Shown piece after piece: positions 9,864 through 17,668 of a stretch of DNA of 64,000 bases. Origin of the DNA: Chromatiales bacterium (lineage in GTDB: Bacteria > Pseudomonadota > Gammaproteobacteria > Chromatiales > Chromatiaceae). Under the pieces are notes generated by a model that saw only the letters and a list, made by a program, of their open reading frames with translations, did not search any database and was not told the DNA's origin. Numbering within the stretch: position 1 is the first letter of the stretch; the number at the start of each line of letters is the position of its first letter. The translations under genes and the position numbers were made by a program. Location: assembly GCA_028280505.1 (NCBI GenBank), contig JANQLO010000013.1, positions 1 through 64,000 on the forward strand, given 5' to 3'.

Positions 9864-11644
9864 CTCGCGTTGCGGATTACATCGTTGAGCGGCTTTATGC
9901 GGAAACGGTCAAACACATCTTCATGGTGACAGGCCGAGGCTCACTGTTCTTATCTGATGCCGTCGCCCGACATCAGGACACGACAGGCATCTCGGTTCAC
10001 CACGAACAAGCCGCCGCTTATGCTGCGGTCGCTTATGCACAGTACAACGACAGGCTCGGCGCCTGCCTGGTTTCCACAGGTTGCGCAGGCACGAATGCCA
10101 TCACAGCCACCCTTTCCGCATGGCAGGATGGCGTTCCTTGCGTTTTCGTGTCCGGCCAAAACATGTTGCAGGAGACTTCACGCCATACAGGCATTCCGAT
10201 ACGCACCTTTGGCCAGCAAGAAGCAGACATCGTCTCGATCGTCGAACCCATTACCAAGTATGCAACGATGATTACCGACCCAGCACAGATTGCATACCAA
10301 ATGGACAAGGCACTGCATATGGCACAGACAGGGCGAAAAGGCCCTGTATGGATCGACGTGCCACTCGATCTGCAAAGCATGCGTGTCGAACCGGATGCGC
10401 TCCATCGACTCGAAACTGACGGGGACAACACCTGCGACCCAGATCCCGAAGACCTGGCATACGTACAACACTGCCTCAACGAGGCCCGGCGTCCGGTGCT
10501 ATTGATCGGTAACGGAATTCGCTCATCCGGCGCAACCGAGATCCTTGAAGAGTTCGTCGCCCGCCATCCTTTACCCATTGTGTTCTCGGGTTCGGCGCCC
10601 GACGTTTATGGCTCCGACAAGCGATTGTCGACCGGCTCCGTCGGCATCATGGGCTGCAGTCGCGCCGGCAACTTTGCGTTACAGAATGCCGACCTGCTCC
10701 TTGTAATCGGAAATCGCCTGTCACCCATGACGACCGGCTCGGACTATTGCAAATTCGCGCGCGCCGCCAAAACCGTCGTCGTAGATATCGATCCTGCCGA
10801 ACATGCCAAAAACACCGTACGGATCGATAAGCTGATAACCAGCGACGCTGGCCGCTTTCTACGTGGGCTTCGCGAACTGGGTGTCACACCCACAAGCAGC
10901 GAGTGGATTGAAAAATGCGCTCACTGGAAAGACATATTCCCGAAATGCGACGAGAAACAAAGGGCGTCAGACGCCATTGATCTCCACTACCTTGCGGAAG
11001 CTTTATCCGACACGCTGCCGGAAAATGCGGTGTTTGTCAGCGACTCCGGCTTGGCAGAACTCATACTACCGACCAACATTGATTTTCGAAAAGGCCAGCG
11101 CTGTATACATCCGGCATCCCAGGGCGCCATGGGTTACGCGCTACCGGCCGCCATCGGCGCCTATTTCTCGAGCGGAAACCCCATCATCGCGGTGATTGGA
11201 GACGGCTCGATAATGATGAATCTGCAGGAACTGGAGACTATTCGCTACCACCGGGTCCCGATCAAGATCATCGTTGTCAATAACAATGCCTATGCGGTTA
11301 TTCGGAAACGCCAGGTCGAACTGTTTCGCAAGCGCACCATCGGCACAGATCCCTCCAATGGCGTCAGCTGCCCAGATTTCGAAAAGCTTTCCGCCACTTT
11401 CGATATCGCTTACATGCGCATCAACGATAGCTCCCAACTCCCAGTTAAATTGAAAGAGTTGCTAGCGATGGATGGACCTGTGATTTGTGAACTACGGGGC
11501 TTGGAAAGCCAAGGCTACGTAAGCATCGACCATGCCCGCACTGGCGATGGCAAGTTCGCTAGGCGCCCCCTTGAAGATCAAGCCCCATTCCTCGATCGTG
11601 AAACATTTCTCTCCGAAATGGTTATCGAACCGATCGACCAGTAA
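9860..11644 (+). CDS. thiamine-diphosphate enzyme, acetolactate-synthase-like
   Basis: A 594-aa member of the pyruvate-decarboxylase/acetolactate-synthase superfamily. It has the N-terminal PYR domain with the activating Glu in VHHEQAAAYAAVAYAQ near residue 50, a central domain (about 195-330), and the PP domain with GDGS...NN (about 447-475) that binds ThDP and metal. ATG 9860 begins MTRVADYIVERL like relatives; the longer frame upstream is not family-like. In a sugar cluster a YerE-type role (adding a two-carbon unit from pyruvate to a keto sugar) is possible. A sulfopyruvate- or oxalyl-type decarboxylation, or carboligation to an aldehyde, is also possible. Housekeeping IlvB is less likely because no small subunit gene is near. 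Confidence 0.8.
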   Translation: MTRVADYIVERLYAETVKHIFMVTGRGSLFLSDAVARHQDTTGISVHHEQAAAYAAVAYAQYNDRLGACLVSTGCAGTNAITATLSAWQDGVPCVFVSGQNMLQETSRHTGIPIRTFGQQEADIVSIVEPITKYATMITDPAQIAYQMDKALHMAQTGRKGPVWIDVPLDLQSMRVEPDALHRLETDGDNTCDPDPEDLAYVQHCLNEARRPVLLIGNGIRSSGATEILEEFVARHPLPIVFSGSAPDVYGSDKRLSTGSVGIMGCSRAGNFALQNADLLLVIGNRLSPMTTGSDYCKFARAAKTVVVDIDPAEHAKNTVRIDKLITSDAGRFLRGLRELGVTPTSSEWIEKCAHWKDIFPKCDEKQRASDAIDLHYLAEALSDTLPENAVFVSDSGLAELILPTNIDFRKGQRCIHPASQGAMGYALPAAIGAYFSSGNPIIAVIGDGSIMMNLQELETIRYHRVPIKIIVVNNNAYAVIRKRQVELFRKRTIGTDPSNGVSCPDFEKLSATFDIAYMRINDSSQLPVKLKELLAMDGPVICELRGLESQGYVSIDHARTGDGKFARRPLEDQAPFLDRETFLSEMVIEPIDQ

Positions 11645-11662
11645 CGCATCGGAAGACCATAA

Positions 11663-12697
11663 ATGGCGAAACTCCAACTGCGGAATTCCACCTTACTGCA
11701 AGACTACGGCGAACCCTATGTCGTCGCCGAAATAAACACCAGCCATTTCGGCAGTCTCGACACCGCCAAGCGGATGATCGACGAAGCGCATGAGGCCGGC
11801 TGCGATTGCGTTAAGTTCCAGTCATGGACAGCCGAGTCCCTCTACTCAAGAACCTACTACGACCAGAACCCCATGGCGGAACGCTTTGTACGCAAGTTTT
11901 CGTTCTCTAAAGACGAACTCGCCGAAGCGGCCGCATACAGTAAGAGCAAGGGCATCGACTTCGCTTCGACCCCCTACTCCGAAGACGAAGTGACCTTCCT
12001 GTTGGAGCATTGCGATGCACCCTACATCAAGGTCGCTTCGATGGATTTGGTCAACTATCCCTTCCTCGATTTTATTGCCCAAATGCAGGCCCCCATCGTG
12101 CTGTCGACCGGCATGGCGGATCTTGCCGAGATTAGAAAAGCCGTGCGGACCATCGAACTCGCGGGAAACCGGAACATCTGCCTATTGCACTGCGTGTCCG
12201 TTTATCCGCCACAAACATCGACAATCCGCTTGAACAACATACTCGGCCTGCGCGACGAGTTCGCCGACTACCCCATCGGCTTCTCGGACCACTCGTTGGG
12301 TATCGAGATGGCATCCGCGGCCGTCGCCTTGGGTGCCTGCCTTATCGAAAAACACTTCACACTCGATCGCAGCAAAATCGGCATGGACAACCAGATGGCC
12401 GTGCATCCCGACGAGATGAGCCAACTTGTTCGTAATTGTCACAACGTCAGGGAGGCAATGGGCGAGAGGAAACGCCACGTTTTGCCGGACGAATTGGAAC
12501 AGCGAGAAAAAATGCGGCGGAGCGTGATCGCCGTTCGCGACCTCACGGCAGGCGCAACCCTTACATTAGGCGACCTTGACGCAAAGCGACCAGGTACAGG
12601 CTATCCACCGGAGAGTATCGAAGAGTTAGTCGGAAAAACGCTGGCAAGAGACGTTGCAGCCGACACCCTGATCACTCGTCAAGACATTGGTGAATGA
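11663..12697 (+). CDS. NeuB-family sialic-acid-like synthase
   Basis: A 344-aa protein matching N-acetylneuraminate synthase and its legionaminate or pseudaminate relatives, which condense phosphoenolpyruvate with a six-carbon amino sugar to give a nonulosonate. It shows VAEINTSHFGSLDTAKRMIDEAHEAGCDCVKFQ at the N-terminus, DFASTPYSEDEVTFL, KVASMDLVNYPFL, LSTGMADLAEI, GFSDHSLG and EKHFTLDR (metal and PEP site). A C-terminal SAF (antifreeze-like) domain spans about 280-340. It follows the TPP gene by 18 bp. No NeuA-type cytidylyltransferase or NeuC-type epimerase is in the window, so the substrate is open. Confidence 0.88.
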   Translation: MAKLQLRNSTLLQDYGEPYVVAEINTSHFGSLDTAKRMIDEAHEAGCDCVKFQSWTAESLYSRTYYDQNPMAERFVRKFSFSKDELAEAAAYSKSKGIDFASTPYSEDEVTFLLEHCDAPYIKVASMDLVNYPFLDFIAQMQAPIVLSTGMADLAEIRKAVRTIELAGNRNICLLHCVSVYPPQTSTIRLNNILGLRDEFADYPIGFSDHSLGIEMASAAVALGACLIEKHFTLDRSKIGMDNQMAVHPDEMSQLVRNCHNVREAMGERKRHVLPDELEQREKMRRSVIAVRDLTAGATLTLGDLDAKRPGTGYPPESIEELVGKTLARDVAADTLITRQDIGE

Positions 12698-12838
12698 TAA
12701 AGATAACCACATGGAGCCTCTAATAACCCGTACAGATCATTCGGAACGGGGCTACCTCGCTTGAAACAAAACCACTAAGTTTCTAACCTTAGTTAAAAGC
12801 ACATGGTTGAATATAACGAAAACAAAGGAGGAGTCACC

Positions 12839-13057
12839 TTGGACTCAAACGAAAAACTGAATGTTCTTGCAGAAGTCTTGGACGTCGAAGTCGCAGAGAT
12901 AACACCGTCGACAGTACTCGATGGCTTGGAAGAGTGGAATTCTCTAGCGGCGTTATCATTGATCGTCATGTTGGATGAACGCTTTGGCAAGACAATCAGC
13001 AATACGGAAATAAACGCGTTCAAGACGGTAGAAGACATCATGAACATCATGGAGTAG
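12839..13057 (+). CDS. acyl carrier protein (first of two)
   Basis: A 72-aa acyl carrier protein, the carrier to which acyl groups are attached through 4'-phosphopantetheine. The helix-II motif is EWNSLAALSLIVMLDERFG, with the attachment Ser at residue 35. The residue before it is Asn rather than the usual Asp of DSL. The frame has an ATG at 12803, but the TTG at 12839 has AAAGGAGGAG at ideal spacing, so I choose TTG. It is 141 bp after the NeuB-like gene and 187 bp before a KAS III gene. This is a dedicated ACP, not the housekeeping AcpP, whose usual fabD-fabG-acpP-fabF context is missing. Confidence 0.85.
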   Translation: MDSNEKLNVLAEVLDVEVAEITPSTVLDGLEEWNSLAALSLIVMLDERFGKTISNTEINAFKTVEDIMNIME

Positions 13058-13244
13058 CCGTTGCCGCGGATACATTCATCATTCAGAAAACGCAGACTCA
13101 TACCGGTGCTCGTTCACTACCGCGTAGTTTCCTACCCAGAGACATTCCAAACGCGCCTCAAGATTCACAACGGAAGCCGTACCGTGCTTCCAGGGCCTCG
13201 CGCCTGCCCCAACCCACCCTTATCTCAATTCACACACCGCTGAT

Positions 13245-14333
13245 ATGGCAATCGATCGAATTCGTAATATCAGGATTACAGGAGTCGCCTCCGCAGTGCC
13301 TCCCAACGTGCTCAAGGCCGAGTCCTATATCGAAACACTTGGTGACGCAGCGGTACACCAGTTTGTCGAGACTGTCGGCGTAAGAGAAAGAAGACACGTT
13401 TCGGATGGCATGACGGCATCCGATTTGTGCGTGGCGGCAGCCGAGCATCTACTGGAACGCCTGGCCGTGGAAAAAGAGACGATCCAAGGATTGATTTTTG
13501 TCTCTCAAACCACGGATTACGTCATCCCTACGACCGCTTGCGTGCTCCAAGAACGCTTGGGATTGAGTGAGGATTGTTTTGCTTATGACGTTGGTCTAGG
13601 GTGTTCCGGGTATGTATACGGTCTGCATATTGCCGCAAGCGCGATGCAATCAGGCTATATCAAGCGCGTCTTGTTGCTAACGGGCGAGTTGGATCAGTCT
13701 TCTCCGCAAGACAAGTCGCAAATGATGCTGTTGGGAGAGGCCGGAACAGCGACGCTTCTCGAATATGACGAGACCGCGCCGGACATGCGCTTCCTATTGA
13801 AAACAATCGGTAGTGGTTTTAACCACTTGATCATCCCCAGTGGTGGCGCGCGACGCCCAGATGGAAGCCATGAAATCCGGGATCGTGGCGATGGTTTGTT
13901 CCGGTCGGATTTTCACACGTACATGAACGGCATGGAGGTGTTCAAGTTCACCATAAAAGAGGTGCCAAAGTTGATTACGCACTTCTTTGATCAGTTTCAA
14001 CTCCAGTCGGGAGACTTCGATTACTTTGTTTTCCATCAAGCGAACAAGTTCATACTCGACAATATCCTGAGAAAGCTGAAGTGCCCCTCAGAGAAAATGC
14101 CGCTTTCTCTCGACAGATACGGCAATACGGGTTGTTCCTCCGCGGCAGTTACCTTGTGTGATCATTTCGACAGTCAGGCTATGTCAAATATGTCGAATCG
14201 CGCAGAAAAACGCATTCTCCTGGCCGGGTTCGGTTCTGGCCTTTCGCTTGCCGCGGCTGACGTTGTGGTGGATGCCGAGGCTTGTTTCCCAATTATCGAA
14301 TCGGAGCTCATCTGGGATGACGGCATGCATTGA
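13245..14333 (+). CDS. 3-oxoacyl-ACP synthase III-like (KAS III, first copy)
   Basis: A 362-aa condensing enzyme of the FabH family. The catalytic triad is complete: Cys120 in GLGCSGYVYG, His264 in FHQANKFI and Asn294 in RYGNTGCSS. KAS III enzymes start fatty-acid-like chains or transfer acyl groups from CoA or ACP. The length is somewhat greater than housekeeping FabH (about 320), with an extra segment around 190-225. A second copy 2 kb downstream has the triad at the same numbers, so the two are close paralogues with probably different acyl choice. The base composition looks more AT-rich than the flanking housekeeping genes. Confidence 0.88.
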   Translation: MAIDRIRNIRITGVASAVPPNVLKAESYIETLGDAAVHQFVETVGVRERRHVSDGMTASDLCVAAAEHLLERLAVEKETIQGLIFVSQTTDYVIPTTACVLQERLGLSEDCFAYDVGLGCSGYVYGLHIAASAMQSGYIKRVLLLTGELDQSSPQDKSQMMLLGEAGTATLLEYDETAPDMRFLLKTIGSGFNHLIIPSGGARRPDGSHEIRDRGDGLFRSDFHTYMNGMEVFKFTIKEVPKLITHFFDQFQLQSGDFDYFVFHQANKFILDNILRKLKCPSEKMPLSLDRYGNTGCSSAAVTLCDHFDSQAMSNMSNRAEKRILLAGFGSGLSLAAADVVVDAEACFPIIESELIWDDGMH

Positions 14334-14465
14334 TGTCGTATCCTGTTCAGCAACCTTGAAACCCCGAGGCACTCGTCGTGGACACTTACTCGGCAATCGG
14401 TACCAACGGCCTGAAAATTTGAACAAGCCACGGCAGACATCCGCCATCGTTGAAGAGATCACCCA

Positions 14466-15482
14466 ATGAACGAGGAAGTCATTATTCGGCACTGCGGCCC
14501 AACGGATATTGAAACCGTCATGGCCTTTATCCGAGATTACTGGAGCCAGGAGCACATCTTCGCAAATAACCGATCATTTCTGGAGTATCAGCACCTAGTC
14601 CACGACAAATTCACTTTCATCATCGCCGAAGGCAGCAAATCAAAAAAAGTCTATGGGCTTAAAGGCTACATCGAGAGCAATCGCGGCAGTACACCCGATG
14701 TTTGGGGTGCCATCTGGAAAACGATCAAAAGCCCAAACGTGATGCTGGGGATCGACATGCGCACGTTTTTTCACGACCACGTGAAACATCGGGTCAGCAT
14801 AGGCGTTGGGCTGTCCAAAATGTCACTTCAGATCGACAACATGCTACCGGACGTTCAAGTGCGGGAACTGCCCCACTTTTATCGCTTGACCGAGCAAGCC
14901 GACTATCGGGTAGCCGAAATACATACCAAGACCATTCTCACTCCCAAAAACGATCAACTGCTTCTAAAAAGGATTCCATCATTTGCGGAACTCAAGGAGC
15001 GTTTCGCACCCGAGGGCTTCCAAGCGAGAAAACCATACAAAGACTTGTGGTACATCGAGCATCGCTATTATGCCCATCCGATCTACCGGTACATCGTATA
15101 CGGAGTATATGGGAGCAACGATACCCTCCGCTCCCTGCTTATCTGCCGGGAGCAGGAGTACGAAGAAACCAAGATCTTGAGGCTGGTCGACTTTATTGGC
15201 CACGATGAGGACCTTGCAAAGATCGGAAACCAATTTGATCAACTGCTAACTCGGGGGGGATACGAATACGCGGACTTCTACTGCTATGGAATTGACGAGA
15301 AAATCCTGAACGATTTTGGCTTTGTTGTGAAAAAACCCGAGAGCCGAAACATCATTCCGAACTATTTTGAACCCTTTGTTCGAAAGAATATCGACATGTT
15401 CTTTGCCGCAACGGATCTGAACGATCTATACGTATTCAAGGCCGACGGAGATCAAGATAGACCCAACTCCACGGCATCATAG
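14466..15482 (+). CDS. GNAT-like acyltransferase candidate (first copy)
   Basis: A 338-aa soluble protein. The first 140 residues look like a GNAT N-acyltransferase: an N-terminal strand (VIIRHCGPTDIETVMAFIRDYW), a region WGAIWKTIKSPNVMLGIDMRTFF, and a short glycine segment SIGVGLSKMSLQI resembling the acyl-donor loop. The C-terminal half is unassigned. It ends with FKADGDQDRPN followed by four residues. The same ten-residue tail (KADGDQDRPN) ends the protein encoded at 17669-18721, showing that they are homologues. With ACPs and KAS III enzymes next door, transfer of an ACP-bound acyl group to an amino sugar is a reasonable inference, not shown. Confidence 0.6.
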   Translation: MNEEVIIRHCGPTDIETVMAFIRDYWSQEHIFANNRSFLEYQHLVHDKFTFIIAEGSKSKKVYGLKGYIESNRGSTPDVWGAIWKTIKSPNVMLGIDMRTFFHDHVKHRVSIGVGLSKMSLQIDNMLPDVQVRELPHFYRLTEQADYRVAEIHTKTILTPKNDQLLLKRIPSFAELKERFAPEGFQARKPYKDLWYIEHRYYAHPIYRYIVYGVYGSNDTLRSLLICREQEYEETKILRLVDFIGHDEDLAKIGNQFDQLLTRGGYEYADFYCYGIDEKILNDFGFVVKKPESRNIIPNYFEPFVRKNIDMFFAATDLNDLYVFKADGDQDRPNSTAS

Positions 15483-15491
15483 GAATGACCT

Positions 15492-15614
15492 ATGCATTCA
15501 ATGAGCAAAACGCATTCTTTGGCTGTCACCAATAGTCGCGACTCCAAGAGCGCTTCCATCGATTGTTTTACAGGGCAATGCCTTGCATCCGCACCCGCGG
15601 ATGAAGGAGTCTGA
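15492..15614 (+). CDS. possible 40-aa ORF between GNAT-like and SDR genes
   Basis: A short frame (MHSMSKTHSLAV...SAPADEGV) that starts 10 bases after the GNAT-like stop and ends two bases before the SDR start codon. AGGA stands seven bases before the ATG. No family is recognised and the composition is ordinary. It may be chance: the gap is short and any frame could be open this long. Confidence 0.15.
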   Translation: MHSMSKTHSLAVTNSRDSKSASIDCFTGQCLASAPADEGV

Positions 15615-15616
15615 AA

Positions 15617-16369
15617 TTGACGAACGACGTTGCCACGCTTGAGGATAGTCTCGCAAATCAGAAGGTGCTTGTAACAGGTGGGTCTTCGGGGATTGGTCGT
15701 GCCGTGTGTATCGCATTGAGTCACGTGGGCGCGAAGGTAGCAATTGTTGGACGAGATGAAGACAGGCTTCAGCAGACACTCGGCTTGATGCAGGGGTCGG
15801 GGCACACCGTCTTCTCTTTTGATCTTTCAAACATCGACCGGATCGAGAGCTTGATCAAGGACATCTTTGAAAGTGACAACAAGAAGTTTGACGCCTTTGT
15901 ACATTCAGCGGGCAACGCAAACATAATGCCCTTACGCAGCGTCAACTATCGGCACATGGATGACATCATGCGCATCAATCTCTACGCCTTTCTTGAGATG
16001 TCAAAGCATATTCTGAAAAAGAAGTACTCGGATGCTTGCAACATCGTGGCTATATCGTCCGTCGCATCGACCTTACCCGAGAAGGGACAAGTCTTGTACG
16101 CCTCATCCAAGGCGGCCCTTGATGCAGCGGTCAAAACCATGGCCCAAGAGTACGCTCATAGAAACGTGAGAATTAACACCGTAAATCCGGGTGTAGTGAA
16201 TACAAGAATGACACAGTTGGCAAACGAGCACATCGATGCGCTCGCGTCACGCCAGGTCCTTGGGACAGGCAATCCTGAACAAGTCGCCAACGCCGTGCTG
16301 TTTCTACTCAGCGGCATGGCACAGTTTATTACCGGCTCCAACATGGTCGTCGACGGGGGCCGCTTTTAG
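15617..16369 (+). CDS. short-chain dehydrogenase/reductase, FabG-like
   Basis: A 250-aa classical SDR, probably a 3-oxoacyl-ACP reductase using NADPH. It has VTGGSSGIGRAV (cofactor TGxxxGIG) from residue 18, HSAGNANI (NNAG-equivalent) near 95, catalytic Ser in AISSVAST, and YASSK (Tyr/Lys pair) near 157-161, then NPGVVNTRM and the C-terminal VVDGGRF. The start is TTG at 15617, preceded by AAGGAG. Placed between a GNAT-like gene and the second KAS III, it would reduce the beta-keto group made by the condensing enzymes. Action on a sugar is an alternative. Confidence 0.85.
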   Translation: MTNDVATLEDSLANQKVLVTGGSSGIGRAVCIALSHVGAKVAIVGRDEDRLQQTLGLMQGSGHTVFSFDLSNIDRIESLIKDIFESDNKKFDAFVHSAGNANIMPLRSVNYRHMDDIMRINLYAFLEMSKHILKKKYSDACNIVAISSVASTLPEKGQVLYASSKAALDAAVKTMAQEYAHRNVRINTVNPGVVNTRMTQLANEHIDALASRQVLGTGNPEQVANAVLFLLSGMAQFITGSNMVVDGGRF

Positions 16370-16492
16370 GCAAAACCCCCGAGACCCGCTATCCGAGCCC
16401 TGGAGCCCAACATGTACTTGTTATCACGCCGAACCAGTTCAAAGGTAGCATCGGCATCATGATTGAAGATCACTTGGTGTGAGGGCAGATGT

Positions 16493-17593
16493 ATGGCGTT
16501 TGATACCCTAAAGAATGTTTCGATTCGAGGAATATCGTGCGCAGTTCCCGATTCCATTGTTTCTGCCGAGGCCTATACGGACGTCCTCGGAAAAAAGGGG
16601 GTCGAAAAGTTTATTGAAAGCGCTGGTATACACCAGCGACATATAGGGGACGGCTCTGTTATCGCATCGGATTTTTGCTATTACGCCGCAGAAGACCTTC
16701 TCGCAAGGCTGTCCGTCGATAGAAGTGAAGTTGACGCATTGATTCTGGTTACTCAAAGCCCGGATTACACCAGCCCGCCAACGTCTTGTGTCTTACAACA
16801 CCGCTTAGGGCTCTCTGAACACTGTCTTGCCTTTGATATCACGATGGGATGCTCGGGCTATATCTACGGTCTGCATACAGCCGCAGCACTCATGCAGAAT
16901 GGCAATATCCGGAATGTGCTGCTGCTCGTAGGAGAGTCACAGGACGCCACCTCGGAAGACAGGTCTCAGATGATGCTGTTTGGCGAAGCGGGAACCGCAA
17001 CATTGCTTAACTATCTCGAGTCTGAAAATGTCATGCTGTTTCAGCTCAAGACGCTCGGCAACGGATTCCGTAATCTTCTCAAGCCTTGTGGCGGATTTCG
17101 ACATCCTGAGGGGGAGAGAAAACGGATCGATCGAGGTGAAGGCATCATTCGATCCGACTTCGAATATCACATGGATGGTCAGGAAGTCTTTAAGTTCACG
17201 ATTTCCGAAGTACCGAAGATGTTTCAGGAATTTCACGACCACTTCAACATAAGTATCGAAGACCATGATTACTTCTTTCTACACCAGGCCAATAAGTTCA
17301 TGCTCGAATACCTCGCGAAGAAGTCGGGGTTCCCAAAACAAAAGATGCCGTTGTCGCTCGATCGATACGGCAATACGAGCTCGGCGTCGATACCCTTGAC
17401 CATGTGTGACTTCTTCAACAACGACTACTCAGGACCCCAAAACGCTAGCGCTCTTTTATCCGGTTTTGGGATAGGTCTGTCGCTGGGCGTAGCAACGATA
17501 CCTATCGACGCGCAACGATGTTTTCCAATCGTCACGGTAAGCGAAGGCTGGGATGATGCATTGGGCGACATCATGCACAGACAAACGTCCTGA
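16493..17593 (+). CDS. 3-oxoacyl-ACP synthase III-like (KAS III, second copy)
   Basis: A 366-aa FabH-family protein and paralogue of the one at 13245-14333. The triad is intact: Cys120 (TMGCSGYIYG), His264 (LHQANKFM) and Asn294 (RYGNTSSAS). ATG 16493 is chosen because GAGGG precedes it and the resulting N-terminus (MAFDTLKNVSIRGISCAVP) aligns with copy one. It is the last gene of the plus-strand half and faces the minus-strand half 75 bp away. Two condensing enzymes could mean two extension steps, two starters, or one acting as an acyltransferase. Confidence 0.88.
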   Translation: MAFDTLKNVSIRGISCAVPDSIVSAEAYTDVLGKKGVEKFIESAGIHQRHIGDGSVIASDFCYYAAEDLLARLSVDRSEVDALILVTQSPDYTSPPTSCVLQHRLGLSEHCLAFDITMGCSGYIYGLHTAAALMQNGNIRNVLLLVGESQDATSEDRSQMMLFGEAGTATLLNYLESENVMLFQLKTLGNGFRNLLKPCGGFRHPEGERKRIDRGEGIIRSDFEYHMDGQEVFKFTISEVPKMFQEFHDHFNISIEDHDYFFLHQANKFMLEYLAKKSGFPKQKMPLSLDRYGNTSSASIPLTMCDFFNNDYSGPQNASALLSGFGIGLSLGVATIPIDAQRCFPIVTVSEGWDDALGDIMHRQTS

Positions 17594-17668
17594 CGCCTTA
17601 CGGTATTAGATGACACTCACGAACAAAAGCAGCCACGACGAATGGTCGGGGCTGGTAATAATGATCGC

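Noticed and set aside
9860-11644. Housekeeping acetolactate synthase IlvB/IlvI
   Set aside because: No ilvN/ilvH small subunit or ilvC nearby, and the sugar-gene context favours another TPP activity.
13061-13243. 60-codon frame between ACP1 and KAS III
   Set aside because: It starts at TTG without an SD and is basic and Pro-rich in the manner of non-coding DNA.
17594-17668. Intrinsic terminators between the two convergent operons
   Set aside because: No stem followed by a T tract on either strand; only the inverted repeat just inside the GNAT-like gene end.
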